Assembly (NCBI GenBank): GCA_036403155.1
Contig: DASWRM010000067.1
Location: 1 to 64,000, forward strand
Length of the DNA: 64,000 nt
Source: Gaiellales bacterium
GTDB taxonomy: Bacteria > Actinomycetota > Thermoleophilia > Gaiellales > JAICJC01
Direction: 5' to 3'
This document shows, one piece after another, positions 56,062-64,000 of the stretch (the stretch's first letter is position 1; every line of letters starts with the position of its first letter). The notes under the pieces are model-generated. The model was given only the letters and a program-made list of their open reading frames with translations. It ran no database searches and was not told the origin of the DNA. Position numbers and translations under genes: made by a program.

Positions 56062-56466
56062 TCAGCGTAGCGGGGCGATGTCGCCGAACGCCCGCCGGAC
56101 GTCGGCGAGCAGCGCGGGCAGCTCGAACGGCTTCTGGTGGAATGCCGCGCCCAGCTCGGCGACCCGCCGCCGCGTCTCCGGGTCTCCCACCACCGACATG
56201 ACGATCATCGAGCACGGCAGACGCTCCCGCGCGGCGTGCTCGCAGAGCGCGAGGCCGTCGATGCCGGGCATCCGCACGTCGACCACCGCCGCACCGTGCC
56301 GCCGGGCGCGCAGCAGCTCCAGCGCGCCATGCCCGTCCGCGGCCTCGTCCACCAGGTACCCATGCGCGCGCAGCGCCTCGCAGATCACCGTCCGCAGCGG
56401 TGCGTGGTCGTCGGCCACCAGCACGGAGCGGTCGCTGGGGCCTGCGTGCGCACGAGGCTCGTCCAC
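56062..56466 (-). CDS. Stand-alone response-regulator receiver protein
   Basis: A 134-residue protein consisting of one receiver domain: acidic pair in VLVADDHAPLR, phospho-acceptor Asp in GAAVVDVRMPGIDGLAL, the Thr/Ser switch in MIVMSVVGD and the Lys in FHQKPFELPALL. No output domain. No histidine kinase is close. GTG 56466 begins the frame; ACAATG a few bases upstream might be part of its promoter. It ends only 5 nt before the GroES-like gene, so the two may be co-transcribed. Confidence 0.82.
   Translation of the reverse strand: MDEPRAHAGPSDRSVLVADDHAPLRTVICEALRAHGYLVDEAADGHGALELLRARRHGAAVVDVRMPGIDGLALCEHAARERLPCSMIVMSVVGDPETRRRVAELGAAFHQKPFELPALLADVRRAFGDIAPLR
56064..56069 (-). promoter_or_regulatory. 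-10 hexamer TACGCT, GroES-like gene
   Basis: Six nt before ATG 56057. Confidence 0.55.
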
Positions 56467-56555
56467 CGGCCGTCCATTGTCCCACCCGGCTGGCAGGAGT
56501 TACCATCACCGGTTTGTGGTAGGCGCCCCCTGCGGGCCGCCCCGCAGGCCGCCGG

Positions 56556-56561
56556 TAGAAT
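56556..56561 (+). promoter_or_regulatory. -10 hexamer TAGAAT, leaderless alaS
   Basis: Six nt before ATG 56568, so transcription would begin at or next to the start codon. Confidence 0.7.
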
Positions 56562-56567
56562 GGCGCG

Positions 56568-59147
56568 ATGCGCAGCCACGAGCTGAGACGCCGGTATCTC
56601 GAATACTTCATCGAACGCGGCCACGTCCACCTGCCGAGCGGCTCGCTCGTGCCCCCGGACTGGGACACCTCCGTCCTGATCACCACCGCCGGGATGCAGC
56701 CGCTGAAGCGGTACTTCCTCGGCATCGAGCAGCCGCCCGCCCCGCGCGCCACCAGTGTGCAGAAGTGCTTCCGCACCGGCGACATCGACGAGGTCGGGAA
56801 CACGGCGCGGCATCTCACCTTCTTCGAGATGCTGGGCAACTTCTCGTTCGGCGAGTACTTCAAGGAGTACGCGATCGAATGTGCCTGGGATCTCTCGACG
56901 CGGGAGGACGGGTTCGGGCTCGACCGCGAGCGCATCTGGGTGAGCGTCTACCAGGGCGACGAGCGGGTTCCGCCCGACGAGGAGGCGATCGCGCTGTGGG
57001 TCGCCAACACCGGCGTGCCGGCCGAGCGGATCGTCCGGCTGGGCGGCGACAACTTCTGGCAGGCGGGTCCGACCGGCCCCTGCGGCCCCTGCTCCGAGCT
57101 GTACTACGACCGCGGCCCGGAGCATGGCTGCGACCGGCCAGACTGTGCCCCGGGCTGCGAGTGCGACCGCTTTCTCGAGTTCTGGAACCTGGTGTTCCTC
57201 CAGTACAACATGCTGGAGGGCGGCGGGCTGGAGGCGCTGCCCGCGCCCAGCGTCGACACCGGCGCGGGGCTCGAGCGGGTCACCGCGCTGACCGAGGGTG
57301 TGCACTCGGTCTTCGAGACCGACGCCTTCGCCGACATCATCCGCGAGATCGAGGCCTGGTCGGGCGCGCGGTACGGCGAGACGGAGTCGCAGACCAAGTC
57401 GCTGAGGGTACTCGCCGACCACGGCCGCTCGATGACGTTCCTCGCAAGCGACGGCATCGAGCCGTCGAACGAGGGCCGCGGCTACGTGCTTCGGCGCATC
57501 ATCCGGCGAGCAGCGCTGCACGCGCGGCGCCTCGGCATCGACGGTTTGGTCGCACCCCGCGTCCAGGAGGTCGTGATCGGCCTGTTCGGCGAGGCCTACC
57601 CCGACCTGCAGCGCAACCGCCTCGAGGTCGCGGAGCTGCTCGCGAACGAGGAGGCACGATTCGCGCAGACGCTGCGCAACGGCCAGCAGCTGCTCGACGA
57701 GGTGCTCGCCCGCTCGGCGGAGCAGATCGCGGCGGAGGACGCCTTCCGACTGCACGACACGTACGGCTTCCCGTTCGAGCTCACCGCCGAGATCGCGTCC
57801 GAGCACGGCAGGACGGTGGACGAGGCCGGCTTCGCCCGGCTGATGGACGAGCAGCGCGAGCGGGCGCGAGCCAGCACCGCCGCCGTGGGCTACGGGGCAT
57901 CCGAGCTGGATGCCGGCTTCACGACCGACTTCGTCGGCTACGAGCAGCTCGACGTCCGCACGCAGGTCGGCGCCCTGGCGCTCGAGCAGGACGGGGCCAT
58001 CCGGCTGAAGCTGCGCGAGTCGCCGTTCTACGCCGCCGGCGGCGGCCAGGTCTCCGACAGCGGCGTGATCGAGTCGGACACCGGCCGCGCCGTCGTCGAG
58101 CAGGTCATCCGGCAGGACGAGGACCAGCAGATCGTGGCGCGAATCGTGGAGGGCGAGATCGCAGCGGGCGAGCGGGTGCGCGCGCACGTCGCGGGCGACC
58201 TGCGTCGCCCGACGATGGCGAACCACACCGCGACCCACCTCCTGCACGCCGCGCTGCGCGAGGTGCTGGGCGGGCACGTGAGCCAGGCCGGCTCGTACGT
58301 CGGCCCGGACAAGCTGCGCTTCGACTTCCGGCATGACAGCCCGATGAGCCCGGAGCAGGTGCGGCAGGTCGAGGACATCGTGAACCGCCGGATCGTCGAG
58401 AACAGGCCCGTGCACATCTTCGTGACCGAGCAGGACCGCGCCCGCGAGCTCGGGGCAACCATGCTGTTCACCGAGAAGTACGGCGAGCAGGTGCGCGTGG
58501 TCGAGGTGCCCGACGTGTCGCTCGAGCTGTGCGGCGGCACGCATGTCCGCACCACAGCCGAGATCGGCGCGTTCGTCATCCAGCGCGAGTCGAGCTCGTC
58601 CCAGGGCGTCCGCCGGATCGAGGCAATCACCGGACAGGCCGCCGTCGACCATCTGCGCGCCAGGTCGGACGAGGCGGACCGGCTCGAGCGCGAGGTCGCC
58701 GCGCTGCGCGGCGAGCTGAAGAAGCGCGAGCGCGCCGGCGGCACCGGCCCGGGTGGCGGGTCGGGCAACGGGCGCGAGTCCTCGCTGATCGAATCGGCCG
58801 GCGAGCAGGACGGCGTGCGCATCGTCGCTGCGGTGGTCGACGACACCGACGCTGACGCCCTGCTCGCGATCTCGGACCGTCTGAAGGCCCGGCTGGCGCC
58901 GGCCGCCATCGTGCTCGGCAGCGCGACGGACGGCAGGGTGCACCTGATCGCCGCGGTCGACCAGCCGGTCGTGGACCGGGGGCTGTCGGCCGTCGACCTG
59001 ATCCGCGAGATCGCGCCGATCGTCGGGGGCGGCGGCGGCGGCCGGCCGACGATGGCGCGAGCGGGCGGTCGCGACGCCGACCAGCTCGGCGCGGCCATCG
59101 CGGCCGCCGAGACCGCGATCCGCGAGCGCCTCAGCGCCGCCGGATGA
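56568..59147 (+). CDS. alaS: Alanyl-tRNA synthetase
   Basis: An 859-residue AlaRS, standard length. The class II core begins LRRRYLEYFIERGHVHLPSG with the TTAGMQPLKRYFLG and CFRTGDIDEVG segments; the editing domain holds the zinc set NHTATHLLHAALREV and ELCGGTHVRTTAEIG; the C-Ala domain is at the end with GGGGGRPTMARAGGRD. ATG 56568 is 6 nt after TAGAAT, the clearest leaderless promoter in the window. It leads the alaS-ruvX-mltG-aroE operon. Confidence 0.96.
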   Translation: MRSHELRRRYLEYFIERGHVHLPSGSLVPPDWDTSVLITTAGMQPLKRYFLGIEQPPAPRATSVQKCFRTGDIDEVGNTARHLTFFEMLGNFSFGEYFKEYAIECAWDLSTREDGFGLDRERIWVSVYQGDERVPPDEEAIALWVANTGVPAERIVRLGGDNFWQAGPTGPCGPCSELYYDRGPEHGCDRPDCAPGCECDRFLEFWNLVFLQYNMLEGGGLEALPAPSVDTGAGLERVTALTEGVHSVFETDAFADIIREIEAWSGARYGETESQTKSLRVLADHGRSMTFLASDGIEPSNEGRGYVLRRIIRRAALHARRLGIDGLVAPRVQEVVIGLFGEAYPDLQRNRLEVAELLANEEARFAQTLRNGQQLLDEVLARSAEQIAAEDAFRLHDTYGFPFELTAEIASEHGRTVDEAGFARLMDEQRERARASTAAVGYGASELDAGFTTDFVGYEQLDVRTQVGALALEQDGAIRLKLRESPFYAAGGGQVSDSGVIESDTGRAVVEQVIRQDEDQQIVARIVEGEIAAGERVRAHVAGDLRRPTMANHTATHLLHAALREVLGGHVSQAGSYVGPDKLRFDFRHDSPMSPEQVRQVEDIVNRRIVENRPVHIFVTEQDRARELGATMLFTEKYGEQVRVVEVPDVSLELCGGTHVRTTAEIGAFVIQRESSSSQGVRRIEAITGQAAVDHLRARSDEADRLEREVAALRGELKKRERAGGTGPGGGSGNGRESSLIESAGEQDGVRIVAAVVDDTDADALLAISDRLKARLAPAAIVLGSATDGRVHLIAAVDQPVVDRGLSAVDLIREIAPIVGGGGGGRPTMARAGGRDADQLGAAIAAAETAIRERLSAAG

Positions 59148-59533
59148 AGGTGCTCGCGGTCGACTACGGCCGGGCGCGGACCGGCCTCGCCGTCAGCGAC
59201 GAGACCGGCACCCTCGCGCGGCCGCTCGCGGTCATCGAGCGCGCGCGCACCGAGGCGGGGATGCGCGCGCTCGTCTCGCGCATCGAGTCGGAGGGAGCCG
59301 AGCTCGTCGTCGTCGGGCTGCCGCTGACCCTGCGCGGCGAGCAGGGCGAGCAGGCACGCGAGACGCTCGGGTTCGTGAAGCGGCTCCGCGAGCAATGCTC
59401 CGTTCCCGTTGAGACCTACGACGAGCGGTTCACGACCACGCTGGCCGGCCGCTCGCCCGGATCCCGGCACGGCGACGACGCGATCGCGGCCGCACACCTG
59501 CTCGAGGGGTTCCTGACACGGCTCGCCGGCTGA
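59144..59533 (+). CDS. ruvX: RuvX/YqgF pre-16S rRNA nuclease-like protein
   Basis: A 129-residue RNase H-fold protein of the YqgF family: VDYGRARTGLAVSD with the catalytic Asp at the N-terminus, ELVVVGLPLTLRGEQGEQA, YDERFTTTLA and a final Asp in GDDAIAAAHLLEGFL. It is implicated in 16S rRNA 5' maturation. It overlaps alaS by 4 nt and precedes mltG, as in most actinobacteria. Confidence 0.92.
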   Translation: MKVLAVDYGRARTGLAVSDETGTLARPLAVIERARTEAGMRALVSRIESEGAELVVVGLPLTLRGEQGEQARETLGFVKRLREQCSVPVETYDERFTTTLAGRSPGSRHGDDAIAAAHLLEGFLTRLAG

Positions 59534-59550
59534 TCGCACTCGCGGTCCTG

Positions 59551-60504
59551 GTGGTGGCCGCGCTGCTGGTGTTCGAGGGGGTGCGCCGCGTGTTTCCCGA
59601 CTCGAGCAAGCCGGCGGCGGACCCGCACGGGCCGTTGATCCAGGTCGTCATCCCCAGCGGCACCGACGCGTCCGGCATCGGCGACATCCTGCAGCAGGAC
59701 GGCGTGGTCGAGGACGGCGGCCGGTTCCGCGACTATGCCAAGGAGCAGGGCGAGGGGTCGGGCTTCCAGGCCGGCCGCTATCGATTCCGCGCCGGCACGG
59801 ACTACGACGAGATCATCAGGGCGCTCGACGCCGGTCAGGTCGCGGTGAAGGTGCGGACGCTCGTCATCCCGGAGGGGTTCCGGGTCTCGGAGATCGCGGA
59901 CCGCGCGCCCTCGGTCGGCATCTCACGGGCCGCCTACCTGCGCGCCGTGAAGGCGGCCGTCCCGCCCGACGGCTTCGGCCATCACACGAACATGGAGGGC
60001 TTCATGTTCCCGGCCACGTACACCGTGCGGCCGCACGAGAAGGCGGCCACCCTGGTGGCGCAGCAGCTGGCGGCCTTCCGGGCGAACGTCGCCAAGGTCG
60101 ACATGTCCTATGCCCGCTCGAAGAACCTGAGCCCGTACGACGTCCTGTCGATCGCCTCGATGATCGAGCGCGAGGCGCACGTCGAGAAGGACCGGCCGCT
60201 GATCGCGGCGGTGATCTACAACCGGCTGCACCTCGGGATGACGCTCGGCATCGATGCGACGCTGCTCTACGAGTACGGCTCCTGGACGCACCAGCTGACG
60301 CTGAGCGAGCTGGACAAGCCGACCCCCTACAACACGCGCAAGCTGCCGGGGCTGCCGCCCACGCCGATCTGCAACCCGGGCCTCGCCTCACTGCAGGCGG
60401 CGGCCCACCCGGCGAAGGTCGACTATCTCTACTACGTCGCCAAGGGGGACGGGACGCACTACTTCACCAACAACCTGGACGACTTCATCGCACATGGCGG
60501 CTGA
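59551..60504 (+). CDS. mltG: Endolytic transglycosylase MltG
   Basis: A 317-residue membrane-anchored lytic transglycosylase that cuts nascent glycan strands. An N-terminal anchor (VAALLVFEGVRRV) is followed by a LysM-like region, then the YceG domain with catalytic Glu in DVLSIASMIEREAHV and AAVIYNRLHLGM, and the PTPYNTRKLPGLPPTPICNPG end. The anchor looks short from GTG 59551; in frame the hydrophobic stretch extends back to a CTG at 59530 next to the ruvX stop, so translation might begin there. Confidence 0.92.
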   Translation: MVAALLVFEGVRRVFPDSSKPAADPHGPLIQVVIPSGTDASGIGDILQQDGVVEDGGRFRDYAKEQGEGSGFQAGRYRFRAGTDYDEIIRALDAGQVAVKVRTLVIPEGFRVSEIADRAPSVGISRAAYLRAVKAAVPPDGFGHHTNMEGFMFPATYTVRPHEKAATLVAQQLAAFRANVAKVDMSYARSKNLSPYDVLSIASMIEREAHVEKDRPLIAAVIYNRLHLGMTLGIDATLLYEYGSWTHQLTLSELDKPTPYNTRKLPGLPPTPICNPGLASLQAAAHPAKVDYLYYVAKGDGTHYFTNNLDDFIAHGG

Positions 60505-61318
60505 GCCGCCAATCCGCGGAACGACTCGACTGACCGGCGTGATCGGGTGGCCGGTCGCGCATTCGCGCTCGCCGCAGATGCACAACGCCGCATTCGCGGA
60601 GCTGGGGATGGACTGGGCGTACGTCGCCATGCCCGTCGAGCCCGCACGCCTGGACGCGGCGGTGCGCGGGCTCGCCGCCCTCGGGTTCGCCGGCGTGAAC
60701 GTCACCATCCCGCACAAGCAGCCGGTGTCGCGCCTCTGCGACGAGCTGTCCGACCAGGCGCGTGCTGCCGGCTCGGTCAACACCGTGCTGATCGCGGAGG
60801 ACGGGTCGCTTCGCGGCGAGACGACCGACGGCGCCGGAATGCTGCACGCGATCGGCGAGCCGCCGGCCGGTGAGGCGGTGGTGCTCGGGGCGGGGGGCTC
60901 CGCACGCGCCGCCGCGGCGGCCCTTCGCGATGCGGGTGTGGCGGTCGCGCTCGCGGCGCGACGGCCGGAGGCGGCGAACGCGCTTGCCCAGGAGTTGGGA
61001 GTGCCGGCCGTGTCCTGGCCAGGGTCATCGCTTCCCGCGCTCGTCGTCAACGCGACGCCGGTCGGGCAGTCAGGTGCGAGCGACGAGCTGCCGGTGGCCG
61101 AGCCGCTGCTCGGCGACGTCGAGGTCGTCTGCGACTTCGCGTACCGTGCCGACGGCGCGGAAACGGGGTTGATCGCCGCGGCCCGCCGGCGCGGGATACG
61201 GTCCGTCGACGGGCTCGACGTGCTCGTCGGGCAGGGCGCCATCGCATTCCGGCTGTTCACCGGCCGGGAGCCGCCGGTGGCGGCGATGCGAGCGGCTGCG
61301 CGCGGGACGTTAAGCTAG
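60494..61318 (+). CDS. aroE: Shikimate dehydrogenase
   Basis: A 274-residue NADPH-dependent enzyme reducing 3-dehydroshikimate. Shikimate-binding SRSPQMHNAAF and the catalytic Lys in NVTIPHKQPVSRLC, NADP motif VLGAGGSARAAAAAL, and the C-terminal GLDVLVGQGAIAFRLFTG. ATG 60494 overlaps the end of mltG by 11 nt. Its stop lies inside the hexamer that probably drives the next gene. Confidence 0.93.
   Translation: MAAEPPIRGTTRLTGVIGWPVAHSRSPQMHNAAFAELGMDWAYVAMPVEPARLDAAVRGLAALGFAGVNVTIPHKQPVSRLCDELSDQARAAGSVNTVLIAEDGSLRGETTDGAGMLHAIGEPPAGEAVVLGAGGSARAAAAALRDAGVAVALAARRPEAANALAQELGVPAVSWPGSSLPALVVNATPVGQSGASDELPVAEPLLGDVEVVCDFAYRADGAETGLIAAARRRGIRSVDGLDVLVGQGAIAFRLFTGREPPVAAMRAAARGTLS
61311..61316 (+). 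promoter_or_regulatory. -10 hexamer TAAGCT
   Basis: Six nt before GTG 61323 of the SDR gene. Confidence 0.55.
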
Positions 61319-61322
61319 TCGC

Positions 61323-62090
61323 GTGAACGCGCTCGTCACTGGTGCCTCGGGGGGCATCGGGCTCGAGCTGGCACGGCTGTTCGCCGGCGATGGGCATGAC
61401 CTCGTGCTGGTGTCGCGGGGCGGGAAACGGCTGGCCTCGATCGCCCGCGACCTCGAGGATCGCTTCCGCGTGCAGGTGCGGACGATTCCGCGCGATCTCG
61501 GCAACCCGATCGCCCCGCTCTCGGTGTACGACGAATGCGGCGACGTGGACATCCTCGTGAACAACGCCGGATTCGGCCACCGCGGCTCGTTCGTCGACGA
61601 GGATCCCGTGATGCTGAGCGAGATGCTTCAGGTGAACGTCGCCGCGCTCACGCAGCTGACGCGGATGTTCCTGCCCGCGATGGTGGCGCGCGGATCGGGA
61701 CGGATCCTGAACGTGGCCTCGACGGCCGCATTCCAGCCGGGCCCGCTGATGGCCGTCTACTACGCGAGCAAGGCGTACGTCCTGTCGTTCTCGGAGGCGA
61801 TACGCGAGGAGCTGGCCGGCACCGGCGTGACGGTCACTACGCTGTGCCCCGGGCCGACCCGCACCGAGTTCGTCGAGCGCGCCGAGGTGGCGCGTGGGCG
61901 GCTGACCGGATCGCGGGAGATGGAGCCCCACGAGGTCGCGCTCGCGGGCTACACCGGAATGATGGCCGGCAAGTCAGTCGTCATCCCGGGCAAGGTCAAC
62001 CGGCTCGGCGCCGCCGGCGCGCGCGTCATCCCGCGCTCGCTCGCGGCGGGGATCGCCCGGCGCATCCACGAGGCAAACGAGCCGGGATGA
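61323..62090 (+). CDS. Classical SDR oxidoreductase (DltE-like)
   Basis: A 255-residue short-chain dehydrogenase: VTGASGGIGLELARLFAGDG, NNAGFGHRGSF, catalytic YYASKAYVLSFSEAIREEL and CPGPTRTEFVERAE. The C-terminal part (NRLGAAGARVIPRSLAAGI) resembles the membrane-leaning tail of DltE/YqjQ-like members. GTG 61323 lies 6 nt after TAAGCT without ribosome site. It overlaps the secreted-glycosidase gene by 4 nt. Substrate unknown. Confidence 0.85.
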   Translation: MNALVTGASGGIGLELARLFAGDGHDLVLVSRGGKRLASIARDLEDRFRVQVRTIPRDLGNPIAPLSVYDECGDVDILVNNAGFGHRGSFVDEDPVMLSEMLQVNVAALTQLTRMFLPAMVARGSGRILNVASTAAFQPGPLMAVYYASKAYVLSFSEAIREELAGTGVTVTTLCPGPTRTEFVERAEVARGRLTGSREMEPHEVALAGYTGMMAGKSVVIPGKVNRLGAAGARVIPRSLAAGIARRIHEANEPG

Positions 62091-63310
62091 TCCGAGCGGC
62101 GTTCCCCGCCGGCGTCCGCACCGCCGCGGCGACGCTTGCGATCGTCATGCTGGCGGCCGTGTGCCCGGGGAGCCCGGCGCGTGCCGCGACGCCGTACGAC
62201 CAGCGCGTCGGCGTCGCGTTGCGGATCGGCGGGGGGCCGCGCGGCGACGACTCGGCGTACTGGCAGGCCGGGTTCGGCCCGTGGGATGGAGCGCACGTGC
62301 ACCCCCGGATCGTCAGCCTGTTCCTCCGCTGGAATCAGGTGGAGCCGAAGCCCGGGGCGTGGGACTGGGGCAGGCTCGCCAGCTCCTATGCCGATGCCCG
62401 CGCCCACGGCTACTTCATCATCCTGCGGGTCGTGACCGGGCATTTCGCCCCGTCGTGGATCTACACGACCGCGGGCGTTACGGGCGTGACGCTCTACGAC
62501 CCGGACAGCGGCGCCTACGACTACCGCTTCCCGGTTGTCTGGTCGAAACCGTATCGCCACCAGATCGCGCTGCTGGCGCAGGAGATCGGGAGCCTGCTCC
62601 AGACGCGGTTCCCCGGCTCGACCGAGACATGGGGCGACTACACCGCCGGCGTGCCGGTCGCCGCCGCATCGGACAACGGCACCGAGATGGCGTTGCGCCA
62701 GCGGCTCTTCTACAACACGCGATCGAGGGCGGTCTGGAATGCGGTCACACCGGAGCCACCGCGCGGTGAGAGCAGGATGCGGCTGCGGTCGGATCTCACC
62801 GCGGCTGCGTGGGAGAAGGGCGTGGCGCACTATCTCGCTGCGATCACCAACGCCCCGGTGCTGCTCGCGCTGGGCGGGATGTTCAAGGATCACGGCGCGC
62901 ACGCGACCGTCATGGCGCACACGCTCTTCACCTCGGCCAACGCCGGGCGCCTCGTCGGCATGCACACGAACTTCATCCCCGAGCGCGGGCAGGACGCGGG
63001 CGAGGCCTGGGTGCCGGCGGGGCCGTGGGGGCGCCGCTTCCCTCGCGATGCCGACCAGCTCAAGGCGATCCGCCGCAACGGCGGGGCGGTTGCCCTTCAG
63101 TCCGCAAGCTACGGCGGCGGCACGCCGCACAGCTATGCCGGGTGGTTCACGAACCCGCAGTCGGCGTACGTCTGGGCGCTTCGCAACGATCTCGAGACGC
63201 ACTGGGCGGGGGCACGGTTCTTCGAGACCGCCGGGGTGTTCGCCAATCCGGCAATCGCAGGCGTGCTGCTGAACGAGGTGCAGCCGGCCCTGGTTGCGGC
63301 ACACGGCTGA
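62087..63310 (+). CDS. Secreted glycosidase-like TIM-barrel protein
   Basis: A 407-residue exported protein: signal peptide 1-34 (AAATLAIVMLAAVCPGSPARA), then a barrel with IVSLFLRWNQVEPKPGAWDWG and HGYFIILRVVTGHFAPSWIY, the start pattern of GH42/GH-A clan enzymes (W.x.EP..G.W.W). Later segments: TWGDYTAGVPVA, LLALGGMFKDHGAHATV, GMHTNFIPERGQD and ETAGVFANPAIAG. A late Glu in LLNEVQPAL or ERGQD might be catalytic. Specificity unknown. It is co-translated with the preceding SDR. Confidence 0.7.
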   Translation: MIRAAFPAGVRTAAATLAIVMLAAVCPGSPARAATPYDQRVGVALRIGGGPRGDDSAYWQAGFGPWDGAHVHPRIVSLFLRWNQVEPKPGAWDWGRLASSYADARAHGYFIILRVVTGHFAPSWIYTTAGVTGVTLYDPDSGAYDYRFPVVWSKPYRHQIALLAQEIGSLLQTRFPGSTETWGDYTAGVPVAAASDNGTEMALRQRLFYNTRSRAVWNAVTPEPPRGESRMRLRSDLTAAAWEKGVAHYLAAITNAPVLLALGGMFKDHGAHATVMAHTLFTSANAGRLVGMHTNFIPERGQDAGEAWVPAGPWGRRFPRDADQLKAIRRNGGAVALQSASYGGGTPHSYAGWFTNPQSAYVWALRNDLETHWAGARFFETAGVFANPAIAGVLLNEVQPALVAAHG

Positions 63311-63314
63311 GTTG

Positions 63315-63328
63315 CGAACGTACGTTCG
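63315..63328. promoter_or_regulatory. LexA/SOS-box-like palindrome
   Basis: CGAACGTACGTTCG is a perfect 14-nt palindrome that matches the actinobacterial/Gram-positive SOS box CGAACNNNNGTTCG exactly. It lies 6 nt upstream of a TACGAT -10-like hexamer (63335-63340), where a bound repressor would block the polymerase. It controls the small gene at 63350 if functional. Confidence 0.75.
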
Positions 63329-63349
63329 GTCGGCTACGATCGACGGCCC

Positions 63350-63535
63350 ATGCCCGACCGCATCAGCCGCCAGCTCGTCGAGACGTCATTTCAATACGTG
63401 GTCTCCCGGCGGGCGTTCGAGGTCGCGATCGACGAGGCCCGTCGCGCCGGTTGGAGCGACGACGACCTCACCCGGGTGACCGGCCTGCCCCGCCGCGTCG
63501 TGGAGCTGGTGGCCGGCAAGCGGCCGGCGGCGTAG
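63350..63535 (+). CDS. Small helix-turn-helix-like protein, probable SOS target
   Basis: A 61-residue basic protein. The C-terminal half (AGWSDDDLTRVTGLPRRVVE) looks like a helix-turn-helix, in the style of short sigma/Xre-like DNA-binding modules, preceded by a helix (FQYVVSRRAFEVAIDEARR). ATG 63350 is 9 nt after TACGAT and 21 nt after the LexA-type box. No family recognised; a DNA-damage-induced role is inferred from the operator only. Confidence 0.65.
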   Translation: MPDRISRQLVETSFQYVVSRRAFEVAIDEARRAGWSDDDLTRVTGLPRRVVELVAGKRPAA

Positions 63536-63563
63536 ACCGGTTCCGCCGCCGTTCAGCCGTGGC

Positions 63564-64000
63564 TCACCAGCCGAACAGCGCGCTCGAGATCTCGGCACCC
63601 CACAGCAGCGAGACGACCGCGCCGACCGCGAGGAACGGCCCGAACGGGAAGGTGCTCTTGAGGCCCTTGCGCCCGTGCCGCGCGATGAAGCCCATCGAGA
63701 CCAGATTCGACGCACAGAGGCCGGCGAGCAGCGCCACGAACGCGTAGCGACCGGTGCCAAGCCCGATCATCAGCGCCATCTTGACGTCGCCGAGGCCCAT
63801 GCCCTTGGGGTAGACGACCCAGGCCAGGCCGAGGAACAGCAGGCAGCCGAGGCCGCCCAGGGCGAACTCGGCCAGCCGGTCGGGCTGGGCGAAGCTGGCC
63901 GCCGCGAAGACGAGCAACGCGCCGGGGAAGTTGATGCGGTCGGGGATGATCCGGAGATTCAGGTCGATGACGGATGCCGGCACGACCAGCGCCGTCAGGA
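63564..64000 (-). CDS. Type IV prepilin peptidase (A24), C-terminal part
   Basis: The 3' end of a gene that continues past the right edge: at least 145 residues, polytopic. It has the first catalytic Asp in SVIDLNLRIIPDRINFPG and the second in GMGLGDVKMALMIGLGTG (GxGD motif of presenilin-like peptidases), then FPFGPFLAVGAVVSLLWG. This is the PilD/TadV-type leader peptidase that processes prepilins. The N-terminal CxxC methylase-like part, if present, is outside. The reading frame is open through base 64000, so an internal ATG at 63983 is not taken as the start. Confidence 0.88.
   Translation of the reverse strand, partial: LTALVVPASVIDLNLRIIPDRINFPGALLVFAAASFAQPDRLAEFALGGLGCLLFLGLAWVVYPKGMGLGDVKMALMIGLGTGRYAFVALLAGLCASNLVSMGFIARHGRKGLKSTFPFGPFLAVGAVVSLLWGAEISSALFGW

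Overview
The window is high-GC, densely packed bacterial DNA with very high G/C at third codon positions, many GTG starts and many stop/start overlaps. Together with leaderless-type promoters, a perfect actinobacterial SOS box, a DUF948-alaS-ruvX-mltG-aroE block and an MBL-hisS-aspS block, this points to an actinomycete. A deep branch such as Thermoleophilia is my inference; no rRNA is present to settle it.

Layout. 0-4.7 kb: CDP-sugar/surface-glycan genes (RfbH-like start at the left edge, a frameshifted rfbF, a cupin epimerase, an LhgO-type FAD oxidase, two epimerase/dehydratases). 4.7-8.2 kb: an L,D-transpeptidase and a compact B-type (ba3-like) heme-copper oxidase. 8.2-15 kb: small enzymes, tRNA-Glu(CTC), a secreted GH114-like protein, an amidase, a GluQ-like synthetase, greA and a lipoprotein. 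15-21.7 kb: secreted proteins (one built of seven ~110-residue repeats), tRNA-Gln(CTG), a decayed class III cyclase, a phosphoesterase and a methyltransferase. 21.7-28.5 kb: SDR, HD-domain protein, NlpC/P60 hydrolase and a heterodimeric ABC exporter. 28.5-38 kb: a stretch with a cyclic-di-GMP theme. It has two PilZ proteins, a pilin-like peptide, a TadE-like fusion, a c-di-GMP-I (GEMM-I) riboswitch, and a divergent three-gene cell-surface cluster. 38-44.3 kb: histidine degradation (ftcD, hutH, hutU, SDR, hutI). 44.3-52 kb: membrane proteins, MBL hydrolase, hisS, aspS and an MMPL transporter. 52-55.5 kb: a cysteine desulfurase followed by an unusual fusion of an IscU-like scaffold domain to the tRNA thiolase MnmA. 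55.5-64 kb: an 85-bp tandem repeat, GroES-like protein, response regulator, alaS-ruvX-mltG-aroE, an SDR, a glycosidase-like secreted protein, a small protein behind a LexA-type box, and a prepilin peptidase cut by the right edge.

How they connect. The hut genes convert histidine through urocanate and imidazolonepropionate to formiminoglutamate, and FtcD passes the formimino group to tetrahydrofolate. The desulfurase is the obvious sulfur donor for the scaffold-MnmA fusion. The riboswitch, PilZ proteins and surface genes suggest that c-di-GMP controls envelope or adhesion functions here. At least 16 starts have a TANNNT hexamer 6-8 nt upstream, so leaderless transcription appears common; these hexamers also settle several start codons, including that of the scaffold-MnmA fusion. 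All functional calls come from reading the sequence only.
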